Shown: positions 53,402-62,544, counted from the stretch's first letter. The stretch is DNA of 64,000 nt from Bacillota bacterium (GCA_023412665.1 JAEZCA010000010.1:62001-126000), one strand, 5' to 3'. Made by a program: numbers and translations. Notes: generated from the sequence alone by a model not told the origin.

Positions 53402-54979
53402 TTACTCACCTGCCTTCTTTATATTGATTTCAATGGAAAAATTGTAATCCGTTGTCACCGCATCTTTATCCGATCTTGATTGAATGCTTTTCGTAACAAC
53501 ACTATAAAAAGTTTCAGACTGTCGTAGATTATAAACAAAATCCGTAAGGCTCTGCCTGTCCATTGCTGATCCAGTTATAGTGATAGTATTTGCATCACTC
53601 AAACTATATGAATCAATAAAGATTGAATCAGGCATACACTTACCAATATCATCTAATAAAGCTGTATTTAAAACCAGCTCCTTGTTATACTCATCCAATA
53701 CTGCTTTTGCACTTGCCAGATTAGCCTTGCTGGACTTTACCTTGTTTTTAGTTTCATTTATAACTGAGTATTGTATAATATTGTTCTGAATTTCCGCTGT
53801 TGCACTCGAAATTAATTGCTTCATTACCCTCAGATATGTGTAAGCGCCAAGACCTATTACTCCAAGCACCAATACCACTGCCAGAGCCCTTGTCAGCTTT
53901 ATTCTTTTTAGGCCTGCTTCACGTATCTCTTTGAGCTTCGGCATGAGATTGATATCTTTTTGCCCTGGTTTCTTCGACAATGCCGTTCCTATTGCAGCCA
54001 TCGCCATTACATCGGTATCATCCGGAGATGGATCCTTAACAGCTGGCTTGATCGTGTTGACAGGAAGATTGAAGCTCTCTCCGAAATACTCAGATAAACT
54101 TGTATCAAGTCCTCTTCCTGAAAACAAAAGTATACCTGTTATTTTTGTATCTTCAGACTTATTATTGTATCTATAATAATCTATGATTTGACGAATCTGA
54201 TCTTCAACGGCTGAAAACGCTATCCTGATGAAACCGTCTATATCTTCCTTGTCCAGATTATATATATCATATTTGTTATTCTGCCTTGCTCTTTCCGCCT
54301 GGTCCAGCGACATGCCTATCCTGTTTGCCACAAGATTGTCGAACCTAACGATACCACTTGATATCTGTCTGCTAAGTATAAGCTTGTCCGCCGACACCAG
54401 GTTGACCTGGCACATTGTGTAGCCAACATCAACAACGATTACAGTCTCTTTCCTTTTTTCCGGCGGCATAAATAACTGTGTGGCTTTAGTCAAAGCGTTG
54501 GCATTTATGTCAATTCCTTTCAAAGGAATGATAAGACCTCTTGCGACTTCGGCATAATCACTTAAAATTTTATTGGGGCAGAATGCTGTGATGCCTTCCA
54601 CCGGCATACCGGGTTCAGAATATATCTTGCTGCTTATGGTATGGGTTTGGATTATACCAGGGAAGGACTGCATCAACTCAAATTCGATGGCAGGGTCGAT
54701 CTCCTTCTCCTTTAGTATCGGAAGCTTTATTTCCCTGACGACCACATTATGCGAGTTAATAGATATATACAATTCCGAGGGCTTGAATTTGTAGTCAAAT
54801 AGTGCACTACGTATTCTGGCAGCCACCGTATCAACATTCTTGATTTCACCATCAACTACACTGTCCGTGGGAGTCGCTGCATAAATGGTCCGTAAGACAA
54901 CATCCTTTTTCCCCTGCTTGATAAATGCCATTTTGATATATTTGGATCCTATATCTAAACCCAGTACATTTTTTGCCAC
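53402..54979 (-). CDS. pilM: PilM-PilN fusion protein
   Basis: Residues 1-350 are an actin-like PilM domain (VLGLDIGSKYIKMAFI, IVVDVGYTMCQVNLV and LLFSGRGLDTSLSEYF). Residues 351-525 are PilN: an INLMPKL motif, a membrane helix (ALAVVLVLGVIGLGAYTYL), a coiled coil and a ferredoxin-like domain. In most bacteria PilM and PilN are separate, and PilM binds the N-terminal INLLP motif of PilN. Here both are in one chain. The start is GTG 54979 behind GGAGGG. Confidence 0.92.
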   Translation of the reverse strand: MAKNVLGLDIGSKYIKMAFIKQGKKDVVLRTIYAATPTDSVVDGEIKNVDTVAARIRSALFDYKFKPSELYISINSHNVVVREIKLPILKEKEIDPAIEFELMQSFPGIIQTHTISSKIYSEPGMPVEGITAFCPNKILSDYAEVARGLIIPLKGIDINANALTKATQLFMPPEKRKETVIVVDVGYTMCQVNLVSADKLILSRQISSGIVRFDNLVANRIGMSLDQAERARQNNKYDIYNLDKEDIDGFIRIAFSAVEDQIRQIIDYYRYNNKSEDTKITGILLFSGRGLDTSLSEYFGESFNLPVNTIKPAVKDPSPDDTDVMAMAAIGTALSKKPGQKDINLMPKLKEIREAGLKRIKLTRALAVVLVLGVIGLGAYTYLRVMKQLISSATAEIQNNIIQYSVINETKNKVKSSKANLASAKAVLDEYNKELVLNTALLDDIGKCMPDSIFIDSYSLSDANTITITGSAMDRQSLTDFVYNLRQSETFYSVVTKSIQSRSDKDAVTTDYNFSIEINIKKAGE

Positions 54980-55021
54980 CTTATCTACCCTCCATTAGTC
55001 AGTTTTCTTTTGATTATTTAC

Positions 55022-55576
55022 TTAACTTATATCGGATCTTAATATGATCGTTTCAGTCAATATTTTACCGCCGCCATACCCTATTTCAATATTTATGGTC
55101 GAAGGATCAGCATCAGGTGAAGATATACTAATACTTTCAAGTCCCTCAGCAATCAAAGTCTGAGTGATTGAATAAGCTTCAGCTTCTGCCTGGTTTTGAG
55201 TAAGTCTAATTGCTTTGTTAGTATTATCTACATATATATAGTCAAAATCATCATCGCCAGGACCGACATAAACACGCAAATATTTCTTTCCGGGTGAAAC
55301 AGGGGATGTCTTGACTTGTACGGCATATTCACCGGAAGGAAGTGCAAAATCATTCTGACGTATTTTTACATTCAGATATGACATTGCGATCCTGGCCTCA
55401 CTCTGATGCCGGTAATTACCATATATGCCTCCATAAGTGCTTTGACCCGTATAAAACAAAGAAAAGCATGCAGTCACCAATAAACTCATGACCGCCATTG
55501 CCACTATCAATTCAATCATTGTAAATCCTTTTGTATCGATACAATATTTTGTTATGTTTGCTCTTCTACTCTTCAT
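55022..55576 (-). CDS. Type IV prepilin-like protein (PilW/PulJ-like)
   Basis: This 184-residue protein has a leader ending in TKG|FTMIELIVAMAVMSLLVTACFSLFYTG, a standard class III prepilin signal with Glu5. The head (RIAMSYLNVKIRQNDF) resembles PilW/PulJ minor pilins. It sits between the 127-residue pilin and pilM. Confidence 0.88.
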   Translation of the reverse strand: MKSRRANITKYCIDTKGFTMIELIVAMAVMSLLVTACFSLFYTGQSTYGGIYGNYRHQSEARIAMSYLNVKIRQNDFALPSGEYAVQVKTSPVSPGKKYLRVYVGPGDDDFDYIYVDNTNKAIRLTQNQAEAEAYSITQTLIAEGLESISISSPDADPSTINIEIGYGGGKILTETIILRSDIS

Positions 55577-55591
55577 ACTATTCTATCTCCG

Positions 55592-55975
55592 CTATGAAAC
55601 CCGTTCAGCCTGGATCTTTCTAATTATGGTTTTAGATGAATCCCCCGGGTCTTCTTCACCGTCAATTACTTTATAACGGAAATTTCCTGTTGAACTATCC
55701 AAAACAGATCCGGCTTTTTTATTAAGATCACTATACATGTTCGATACACTCGAAACATAACCACTGGCGTCACATGCAGTGCTGTAATATCTTCCTGTCA
55801 GTGCGTAATACTGCATCAGTGTCTTGTTGACCAATTGCTCCTGAACCGCCCTGTATTTTTCATTGTTCAAATCAATATATCCCTGTATTCTTGGTACAGC
55901 TACTGCAATAATTATTCCAAGTATGGTAATTACGACAACCAATTCTATAAGTGTAAAACCTTTTTGGTTCTTCAT
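55592..55975 (-). CDS. Type IV prepilin
   Basis: This 127-residue protein has a short leader MKNQKG|FTLIELVVVITILGIIIAVAVPRIQGYI, the canonical class III prepilin signal. The head has two Tyr-rich helices and ends with a small charged domain. A GGGAGATAAC site precedes the ATG. It may be a major or minor pilin. Confidence 0.92.
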   Translation of the reverse strand: MKNQKGFTLIELVVVITILGIIIAVAVPRIQGYIDLNNEKYRAVQEQLVNKTLMQYYALTGRYYSTACDASGYVSSVSNMYSDLNKKAGSVLDSSTGNFRYKVIDGEEDPGDSSKTIIRKIQAERVS

Positions 55976-56013
55976 ACCTGTTATCTCCCTTCAGGCTTAC
56001 AGGTGGGTCTGTC

Positions 56014-56063
56014 TTACAGGCCTACCTGTAAACCCAGCCACCCTTGACAAAGCAAGGGTGGCT
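56014..56063 (-). other. Paired RNA hairpins between two pilin genes
   Basis: On the minus strand an 11-bp stem (AGCCACCCTTG with CAAGGGTGGCT) is followed by a TTACAGG-TAGG-CCTGTAA stem. There is no T-tract. Placed just after the likely major pilin gene, they could protect the pilin mRNA 3' end after processing. Confidence 0.6.
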
Positions 56064-56085
56064 GAAAGGTAAATTACAATGTAAC

Positions 56086-56523
56086 TTATGGCATATCTTC
56101 AACTGTAACACCATCTGTTGCCACAGTTACTAAATACCCTGTAGCAGTGCCTGCAGGTTGCACATTAGTTCCAACAAGAGCTCGTAAAGCATCTTGCAAA
56201 GTTGCTGGTCCTCCTGTAGGCGGCGTATAAGTAAGACCTGAGTCAATGTTTTGTACCGTAGTAGCAGCAGTAGGAGTACCAGCAGAAACTACTTCAAAGT
56301 CCCCTGTTCCGGTCAGTCTACCGTCAGCAATTATAACCTGAACCGCAGTTTCAATTGTTCTTCTGTTCCCTGCATTTGTTCTTTCTGTTGCAGATTCTGT
56401 GAAGCCTGCAAATCTCGGTACAAGTATCAATGCCAGGATTGCGATGATTGCGATGACCACGATGAGTTCGATGAGTGTGAAGCCTTTGTTGCTTTTACCC
56501 TTTTTAATAAGATTTTTTAACAT
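56086..56523 (-). CDS. Type IV pilin, probable major pilin
   Basis: This 145-residue protein has a leader MLKNLIKKGKSNKG|FTLIELIVVIAIIAILALILVPRFAGFTESA, a textbook class III prepilin site. The head is short and Thr/Gly/Ala-rich, without a disulfide loop. The ATG at 56523 is preceded by GGAGGG at 7 nt; an ATG at 56538 lies at or before that site and is rejected. Stable hairpins after the gene fit high expression of a major pilin. Confidence 0.9.
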   Translation of the reverse strand: MLKNLIKKGKSNKGFTLIELIVVIAIIAILALILVPRFAGFTESATERTNAGNRRTIETAVQVIIADGRLTGTGDFEVVSAGTPTAATTVQNIDSGLTYTPPTGGPATLQDALRALVGTNVQPAGTATGYLVTVATDGVTVEDMP

Positions 56524-56562
56524 TCGACATCCCTCCATAAAATATTTTATTATAGCTTTGCT

Positions 56563-57765
56563 TTACTGGATTGTGTTCATAATGCTTACCATAGGCAGCA
56601 TTACCGAAACGATAATCACACCGATTATCCCTGCCATTATGATGATCATAGCAGGCTCTATCATTGAAACCGCTTTATCAATAGCTTCTTCCACCTCCTC
56701 ATCGAAAAAGCCTGCTGTACGTCCGAGCATTTCATCCAATTCACCTGTACTTTCACCGACCACTATCATATGGATCAGCAGCGGCGGAAAAATGTTCAGA
56801 CTTTTCATAGGAGCAGCTATGCCTCTTCCTTCCTGAATATCTTCGGTCACATCTTCGAACTTTTGTTGTATGGCTTTATTACCAATCAGATCCTCCAGTA
56901 TCTCCATCGCATTCACAATCGGTATACCACTCTTAAGCAGGATACTCATGCTTCGTGCGAATCTGGCCGTAACTGTTTTTAACACTGTTGTCTTTATTAC
57001 AGGTAATTTCAGCTTTAGTCCATCAAACCAGAGGCGTCCTTTTTCGGTTCTGATCCAATATATAAAGAACATGACCGCTAATAACGATACCACTATAATC
57101 GCCACAAGGTTACTAACCATAAAGTTACTGACTGCCATTAATACTCTTGTAATACCCGGCATATCTCCGCCCATACTGTTAAGCATATCTGAGAACATCG
57201 GCAGTACCGCTACCATCAGCAGTACAACAACACCAACCGTTAATACACCCAGGATAGCTGGGTAAGTCATTGCACCTTTAACTTTCCTTCTTATCTTGTA
57301 GTCATGTTCATAGTAATCTGCCATCTGAAGTAATATGGTATCCAACGCACCACTTGCCTCTCCTACCCTGATCATGTTTTTCATGAATTCAGGGAACACA
57401 TCGTCATACGGCATTATTGCTTCTGAAAGCACGCGGCCCTTCTGCAGTTCACTATGAACATCGTCCAAAACGGACTTCATACGTTTTTTCGATGCCTGAT
57501 CTCTGAGTATCGCGATTGCTTCCAGCAAGGTTATACCTGAGCCTATAATTACGGCAAACTGTCTGCAGAATACCGCTATGTCCTTTGCATTGATCTTGCC
57601 GCCAAGACCGGAAACCTCAAATTCCTTGCCTTTGATCCTGGACTCAACAAGGAAATATCCCTTGCTTCTTAGCATCTGCTCCAACGCATCAGTGGATATA
57701 GCTTCGTATTCACCGTCCAGAGCTTCACCTTTTAAATTTTTCGCCTGGTATATATACGTTGGCAT
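56563..57765 (-). CDS. pilC: Type IV pilus inner-membrane platform protein PilC
   Basis: This 400-residue protein has two GspF domains (about 67-190 and 270-392), with FCRQFAVIIGSGITLLEAI and FARSMSILLKSGIPIVNAMEIL, and three membrane segments. It is the platform on which PilB and PilT act. It follows pilT with a 1-nt gap. Confidence 0.95.
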   Translation of the reverse strand: MPTYIYQAKNLKGEALDGEYEAISTDALEQMLRSKGYFLVESRIKGKEFEVSGLGGKINAKDIAVFCRQFAVIIGSGITLLEAIAILRDQASKKRMKSVLDDVHSELQKGRVLSEAIMPYDDVFPEFMKNMIRVGEASGALDTILLQMADYYEHDYKIRRKVKGAMTYPAILGVLTVGVVVLLMVAVLPMFSDMLNSMGGDMPGITRVLMAVSNFMVSNLVAIIVVSLLAVMFFIYWIRTEKGRLWFDGLKLKLPVIKTTVLKTVTARFARSMSILLKSGIPIVNAMEILEDLIGNKAIQQKFEDVTEDIQEGRGIAAPMKSLNIFPPLLIHMIVVGESTGELDEMLGRTAGFFDEEVEEAIDKAVSMIEPAMIIIMAGIIGVIIVSVMLPMVSIMNTIQ

Positions 57766-57766
57766 T

Positions 57767-58849
57767 TTACCACCTCTTGTTTAGCATCTGGTAAAGTATC
57801 TGTGGATCCGCTGCGCGTATCATTGCATCATCCTGGGATATGATACCATCTGATACGAGCTGCGCCAAATTGTTTTCCAGTGACTGCATTCCGCTGCTGG
57901 ATCCTGTCTGTATCATGCTGTTGATCTGGTAGGGCTTGCCCTCTCTAATCAGATTCCTTATGGCCGGAGTTACTACCATTACTTCTATTGCAGGTACTAC
58001 TCCGCTTCCGTCGCGTTTTGGTATCAGTTGCTGTGATATAACACCCTCAAGCACTGTAGCCAGCTGTCCCTTAACCTGGTTCTGCTGGGCTGGTGGGAAG
58101 GAGTCGATTATCCTGTCTATAGTCTTTGCGGCGCCTACAGTATGGAGTGTTGAAAACACCAAGTGTCCCGTCTCTGCTGCAGTCAGTGCAATTCCTATCG
58201 TTTCCGGATCCCTCATCTCACCTACCAGTATTACGTCCGGGTCTTCCCTCAGAGTTGCCCTTAGCGCAGATGCAAAGGATTTTGTGTCTGCTCCTATCTC
58301 CCTCTGATCTATCAAACCGTTCCTATGCTTGTGCAGATATTCTATCGGATCTTCTATCGTAATTATGTGGCACTTGCGTTCTGCATTTACAATACCTATC
58401 AGGCTTGCCAGCGTAGTTGATTTTCCGCTTCCTGTGGGTCCTGTTGCAAGAACGAGTCCTCTTGATTTCTTTGCAAAGGTCTTTATTACCGGCGGCAGCC
58501 CCAGCGACTCAAATTCGGGTATATTGAACGGCAATGATCTGATTGCCATCGAATATGTACCTCGCTGCCTGTATGCATTGACCCTGAACCTTCCGAGACC
58601 GGGCTTGGAGAATGAAAAATCCACCTCGCCGTTGGCTTCAAGGGATGCGGTTCTCTCTTCATCGAGTACTGATCGAACCAGCTCCCATGCAATCTCAGGA
58701 GTCACGATCTCAGCATGGTTGATCTGCTGCAGCACCGAATTCAAACGGATCGATGGCTTGCTCCCCACGTTTATATGCAAATCCGATGCTCTTGACTTGC
58801 ATGTGTAGTCTAGTAAATCATCCAGTTTTCTTACATTAATCTCTGGCAT
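57767..58849 (-). CDS. pilT: Type IV pilus retraction ATPase PilT
   Basis: This 360-residue hexameric ATPase has Walker A GPTGSGKS (137-144), the Asp box ITIEDPIEYLH, Walker B ILVGEMRDPET and the His box GHLVFSTLHT. It also has the PilT-type AIRSLP and the C-terminal QSLENNLAQLV. Its presence implies retractable pili and twitching motility. It overlaps pilB by 14 nt. Confidence 0.96.
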   Translation of the reverse strand: MPEINVRKLDDLLDYTCKSRASDLHINVGSKPSIRLNSVLQQINHAEIVTPEIAWELVRSVLDEERTASLEANGEVDFSFSKPGLGRFRVNAYRQRGTYSMAIRSLPFNIPEFESLGLPPVIKTFAKKSRGLVLATGPTGSGKSTTLASLIGIVNAERKCHIITIEDPIEYLHKHRNGLIDQREIGADTKSFASALRATLREDPDVILVGEMRDPETIGIALTAAETGHLVFSTLHTVGAAKTIDRIIDSFPPAQQNQVKGQLATVLEGVISQQLIPKRDGSGVVPAIEVMVVTPAIRNLIREGKPYQINSMIQTGSSSGMQSLENNLAQLVSDGIISQDDAMIRAADPQILYQMLNKRW

Positions 58850-60521
58850 ATACTGTTTTCACCATCTCCTGTATTGATGTAACTCCCTTTAGGACCAAAT
58901 CCTTACAGCTTTCAAACAAATCGACCATTCCGTTTTTAACAGCTACGTCTCTGATGTCTTCCGCGCTTCCTCCTCGGGTAATGATATTCCTGTGTTCCTT
59001 TTCTATCATCATTACCTCGTGTATCGCTGTTCTGCCTCTGTAGCCCGTGCTTTGACAAGCCGGACAGCCTTCACTTTTATATATCGTTACGGGCTTGTCT
59101 ACATTGAGTATCATCATTTCATTCGCGTCCGACGTGTGAGGCTTTCTGCAGGACGGGCAAAGCCTCCTGACAAGTCTCTGGGCTATTACGCCTACCATTG
59201 CGTCTGATGCGAGGTACGGTTCGACGCCCATGTCTACCAGCCTTGTTATGGCACCTGGAGCGTCGTTGGTATGCAGTGTGGATAATACCAGATGGCCTGT
59301 TATAGCTGCTCTTACTGCAATCTGTGCTGTTTCCTCGTCCCTTATCTCACCTATCATTATGATGTCAGGGTCCTGTCTCAGTATGCTTCTGAGACCTGCT
59401 GCAAAGGTAAGTCCGGCTTTAATATTCACCTGTACCTGGTTTATACCTGCCAGCATATATTCCACCGGATCCTCTACGGTTACAATATTTCTGTCCGGTT
59501 TATTGACTTCACTTAATAAGGCATAGAGTGTTGTTGTTTTACCGCTTCCTGTAGGTCCTGTAAGAAGCACTATGCCGTAAGGCATCCTTATGATCTTGTC
59601 CATCAATGTGTTTTCATGAGCCGTAAAGCCGAGTTTTTCTCTGGAAAAATTGAATGTGGTCCTGTCAAGTACCCTTATAACGATTTTTTCGCCAAATATC
59701 GTCGGAAGCGAGGATACACGGAAGTCGTAGCTCCTGCCCTTGACATCCATCTCTATCCTGCCGTCCTGCGGTACCCTTTTTTCTGCGATGTTCATGCCCG
59801 CCATTATCTTGATCCTGGTAGAGACTGCCGAATAAAGGTTCTGCGGTATCCTGTTGCTTTCATTCAATACGCCGTCCACCCTGTAGCGGACTGCGACATA
59901 ATTTTCAAATGGTTCTATATGTATATCGCTTGCGCTGATGGCAATGGCTTCGTTGATAATCGAATTTGTAAGCCTGACTGCAGGAGCAGTCTGGACATCC
60001 TCCGACATCACTGCTTCAGGTTTTACTGCTTCAACAGTTGTTCCATATGTGTATTCTCTCTTGAGATCTTCTATAGCTTTATCTGTAGCCTGCTTGCTGT
60101 AATATACTTCAATTGCTCTAACTATTTGACCTTTAGTGGCAACAACAGGCTGAACTTTTTTCTGGGTAATAAAGCTGACGTCGTCTATTGCGAACATATT
60201 CAATGGATCGCTCATAGCTACGATGAGCTTTCCTTCACGAATATAGATCGGGATAGCAGTATGCTTTTTTGCTACTTCCTTAGGTATGCTTCTTGCAATG
60301 TCCTGTTCGACAAATATTCTATCCAGGTCTACCCGCTCCAGAGAAAGCTGCTGTGCAAGTACATCAGCCATTTCAGCTTCGCTTACTAGACCCTCTTCAA
60401 TAAGGACCTCACCAATCCTCTTTTTGGTCTTTCCCTGGACCTCAAGAGCTCTGTTCAATTGGGCAAGTGATATCTTGCCCGCATCCATTAATATATCTCC
60501 CAGTCTTCTACGATCCCTCAT
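58836..60521 (-). CDS. pilB: Type IV pilus assembly ATPase PilB
   Basis: This 561-residue protein has an N-terminal GSPII_E_N/MshEN domain (RLGDILMDAGKIS, LGEVLIEEGLVSEAE; about 1-140). MshEN domains can bind c-di-GMP, so regulation by it is possible. The ATPase has Walker A GPTGSGKT (322-329), Walker B IIMIGEIRDEET and a zinc tetracysteine site at Cys455, 458, 486 and 489. It is the first gene of the pilus operon. Confidence 0.95.
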   Translation of the reverse strand: MRDRRRLGDILMDAGKISLAQLNRALEVQGKTKKRIGEVLIEEGLVSEAEMADVLAQQLSLERVDLDRIFVEQDIARSIPKEVAKKHTAIPIYIREGKLIVAMSDPLNMFAIDDVSFITQKKVQPVVATKGQIVRAIEVYYSKQATDKAIEDLKREYTYGTTVEAVKPEAVMSEDVQTAPAVRLTNSIINEAIAISASDIHIEPFENYVAVRYRVDGVLNESNRIPQNLYSAVSTRIKIMAGMNIAEKRVPQDGRIEMDVKGRSYDFRVSSLPTIFGEKIVIRVLDRTTFNFSREKLGFTAHENTLMDKIIRMPYGIVLLTGPTGSGKTTTLYALLSEVNKPDRNIVTVEDPVEYMLAGINQVQVNIKAGLTFAAGLRSILRQDPDIIMIGEIRDEETAQIAVRAAITGHLVLSTLHTNDAPGAITRLVDMGVEPYLASDAMVGVIAQRLVRRLCPSCRKPHTSDANEMMILNVDKPVTIYKSEGCPACQSTGYRGRTAIHEVMMIEKEHRNIITRGGSAEDIRDVAVKNGMVDLFESCKDLVLKGVTSIQEMVKTVYARD

Positions 60522-60599
60522 CTAAATATCCCTTTCCTTTTTTAGTAAAGTACAGGTATATATAAGGTTGTCCCGTATTTCCTTCAGCTGATCCTGATA

Positions 60600-60730
60600 A
60601 TACCGCTAACGCTTTACGCTTGTGCTTATCGCCCTATGCCTATGCTTACGCCGTTTGCTTATCGCCCTATGCTTGTAGCTTTATGCTTATGCCTTCTGCT
60701 TGTCGCTTCAGGCTTACGCTTGCTTATCAT
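60600..60730 (-). repeat. Degenerate short tandem repeats in the pilB leader
   Basis: On the minus strand the block is built from variants of GGC(A/G)TAAGC and GCGATAAGC. An 18-nt unit (plus strand TGCTTATCGCCCTATGC) occurs at 60623-60640 and again at 60656-60673. The block sits within the untranslated leader, with no open frame. Confidence 0.7.
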
Positions 60731-60824
60731 TAGTCATTCATCCGTTTTAGGAGATTACCATTTGTCAATATACATTGCAGAATTTTGATTGTAATTTATT
60801 GTAATAAAATAGATGCTTTACCAT

Positions 60825-60853
60825 TATAGAATAGTACTGTTATTTCGTCAATA
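60825..60853 (-). promoter_or_regulatory. Promoter of the type IV pilus operon
   Basis: On the minus strand TTGACG (60848-60853) and TATAAT (60825-60830) are exactly 17 nt apart, a near-consensus sigma-A promoter about 300 nt before pilB. Confidence 0.85.
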
Positions 60854-60952
60854 GTTCGTGGAAAATTTGTTTACTTTTTGTTAACTTTTACTTAATGGTG
60901 TCCAATTTCTTATAATTCTCGTACTGTGAGTCGTTTTTAGCAAATAAAGCAA

Positions 60953-60983
60953 AAAAACTGTTGGCTCACACCAACAGTTTTTT
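60953..60983. terminator. Intrinsic terminator of the transglutaminase-like gene
   Basis: The stem CTGTTGG with CCAACAG closes a small CTCACA loop. It is flanked by A6 and T6 runs, so it works in both directions. It lies 12 nt after the stop codon of the transglutaminase-like gene. Confidence 0.88.
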
Positions 60984-60994
60984 CATTAGCAATC

Positions 60995-61792
60995 TTAGTA
61001 TTCAAAAACCTTGGAGTAGTGAGCTGTCTCTTTTGTCATGCTATAAGCACGACCTGCAGCTTTCTGTTCAGCATCGTAAGTAGTATCCAAGGTGACCCAT
61101 TTTCCTGTTTCGCTGTCAAATACCTCGTTCCAGGCGTGGTAACCGCTCACATTGGTCGAATATCCCTTGACCAGTTTTACCGGTACGCCCTGGCTGCGAA
61201 GCATTGCTGCAAAAACAGATGAGTAATCATAGCAGATACCCTTACCACTGTTGATTGTGTTGTCAATGTTCGGCACATAGTTGCTCGGTAGTGTCGAAAT
61301 TTTGCTGTGATCGTATGCTACGTTGTTTATTATGTATTCGTAAACTGCATTTATTTTATCTCTATCTGAACTTAAACCCTTTGTTAACTCGCTGGCTTTC
61401 TTTATAGCATCCATCTCGTTGTTCCAGTTGACATTCTGTGTTGATGCCAGGTAAACCTGCTTGTCATTTTCAAGTTTGAGCTCTACGTTCTTGGTTGATA
61501 CAAATTTGTACTGCTTGTCCTTCACATTCTCAAATACGCTTACCTTGTATGATCCATTTCCCATCTGGAGCGAAAAACTCTCTGCTGTTCCGTCGTTTTT
61601 GAGATCGTATGTTACCTGCTTGCCGTCTTTCTCAACTATGACTTTCAGTCTTGCATCCGCTTTGTGATTTATTGTTATAACGCCTTTCTCAAGCTTTGTT
61701 GTGTCGAACAACGGGTTGCTTGCAGCTGCTATAGTCATCGGACTTGCTATGACTGATATTGAAATTAGTAATGACACTAATAGCTTTTTCAT
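60995..61792 (-). CDS. Exported transglutaminase-like (papain-fold) protein under c-di-GMP riboswitch control
   Basis: This 265-residue protein has a signal peptide (KKLLVSLLISISVIASPMTIAAA). A beta-sandwich region (about 25-120) follows, then a transglutaminase-core domain with catalytic Cys187 (GICYDYSSVFAAML), His219 (GYHAWNEVF) and Asp236 (WVTLDTTYD). Secreted members act as proteases, crosslinkers or cell-wall-associated enzymes; the activity here is unknown. Two tandem c-di-GMP-I aptamers fill its leader, and the GGGGAG ribosome site lies immediately after the proximal aptamer. Confidence 0.88.
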   Translation of the reverse strand: MKKLLVSLLISISVIASPMTIAAASNPLFDTTKLEKGVITINHKADARLKVIVEKDGKQVTYDLKNDGTAESFSLQMGNGSYKVSVFENVKDKQYKFVSTKNVELKLENDKQVYLASTQNVNWNNEMDAIKKASELTKGLSSDRDKINAVYEYIINNVAYDHSKISTLPSNYVPNIDNTINSGKGICYDYSSVFAAMLRSQGVPVKLVKGYSTNVSGYHAWNEVFDSETGKWVTLDTTYDAEQKAAGRAYSMTKETAHYSKVFEY

Positions 61793-61807
61793 CCAAAACT
61801 CCCCTTT

Positions 61808-61902
61808 CGGTAACTGGCTGCCATATCCTTCACCCTTTCAGGTAACCGGAATCAGGCCCTATAGCTTTGCGCCCCGATCTTTCGGTCGGTTTGCCTTTAT
61901 CG
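61808..61902 (-). ncRNA. c-di-GMP-I (GEMM) riboswitch, proximal copy
   Basis: On the minus strand it has the GEMM landmarks: GGCAAACC, the GAAA tetraloop of P2 between GACC and GATCGG, GGGCGCAAAGCTA, AGGGCC, a variable P3 and TGGCAGCCAGTTACCG. The gene's ribosome site GGGGAG follows 5 nt after the aptamer, so control of translation initiation is likely. Confidence 0.93.
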
Positions 61903-61979
61903 TTGAAAAGTTTCTTCAACAATAACTTCGTATTCAGTTTTCAAGCTTTTCAGTATAGCTAAATAAAAAACTTCCCGTT

Positions 61980-62075
61980 CGGTAACTGGCTGCCAATTCT
62001 TCGTACCCCGAGGGGTTCCTGGGAATAGGCCCTCTAGCTTTGCGTCCCGGTCTTTCGTCCGGTTTGCGTTTATCG
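61980..62075 (-). ncRNA. c-di-GMP-I (GEMM) riboswitch, distal copy
   Basis: On the minus strand it has GCAAACC, a P2 of CCGG-ACGAAAGA-CCGG, GGACGCAAAGCTA, GAGGGCC, a GGAACCCC-TCGGGGTA P3 region and TGGCAGCCAGTTACCG. It is similar to but clearly distinct from the proximal copy in P2 and P3. A T6 run 8 nt after the aptamer may be part of a termination platform. Confidence 0.93.
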
Positions 62076-62114
62076 GTGAAAAGCTCTACTTACTATTTTT
62101 TTACTTATACGTAT

Positions 62115-62143
62115 ATATTAGCAGTTTACTAACAATAAATCAA
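62115..62143 (-). promoter_or_regulatory. Promoter of the riboswitch-transglutaminase unit
   Basis: On the minus strand TTGATT (62138-62143) and TAATAT (62115-62120) are 17 nt apart, about 40 nt before the distal aptamer. Confidence 0.68.
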
Positions 62144-62544
62144 TACTTTATGTAACATTTTATATATTATTGTTATTTAATGGTTTTACTATGCCGTTTC
62201 TGTAAAATTATCCTGTATCTGATTTAATTGTAACACCATACATTCTATATTATCAATACAATTTGGTTTATTCCGACATTTATCAGCATATTATCTGGAA
62301 TTTTTCTATTACAAATTTCGTTACGGGATTCCACATCCGCACTGTATATTTGTCTGTTTTTCATGTATTTTTTTGGCTTGATAATTATCGTATTATCATT
62401 GAGAGGATTTGTCTATTGCGCACTATTACCGCACTTATCTTCAGCATAGACTGATTATTTCCGGATAACCTTCCTTTGAATGTATTTTACTAACCGGGGA
62501 TGGCAAGAATCATTATAACGCATTGTTCAAAGGAGAATGTAAAA

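Larger units (their letters stand above)
60522..60994. other. Leader and promoter region of the pilus operon
   Basis: No gene is seen. From right to left it holds the transglutaminase-gene terminator, the pilB promoter (60825-60853) and a roughly 300-nt untranslated leader with a degenerate repeat block at 60600-60730. Confidence 0.6.
61793..62544. other. Long divergent intergenic region with tandem riboswitches
   Basis: No gene is seen. The left half holds two c-di-GMP-I aptamers and their promoter, all for the minus-strand gene. From about 62145 to 62544 the sequence is AT-rich and no convincing promoter for the plus-strand glycosyltransferase was identified. Confidence 0.6.

Noticed and set aside
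59616..60389. Long plus-strand open frame (257 codons) opposite pilB
   Set aside because: It is the antisense shadow of a strongly conserved pilB reading frame, with Cys- and Tyr-rich composition and no ribosome site.
60600..60730. A CRISPR-like array
   Set aside because: The repeats are short, degenerate and lack regular spacers; no cas gene is present in the window.
62263..62454. A 63-codon plus-strand frame before the GtrB-like gene
   Set aside because: There is no ribosome site, composition is that of AT-rich spacer, and there is no motif.
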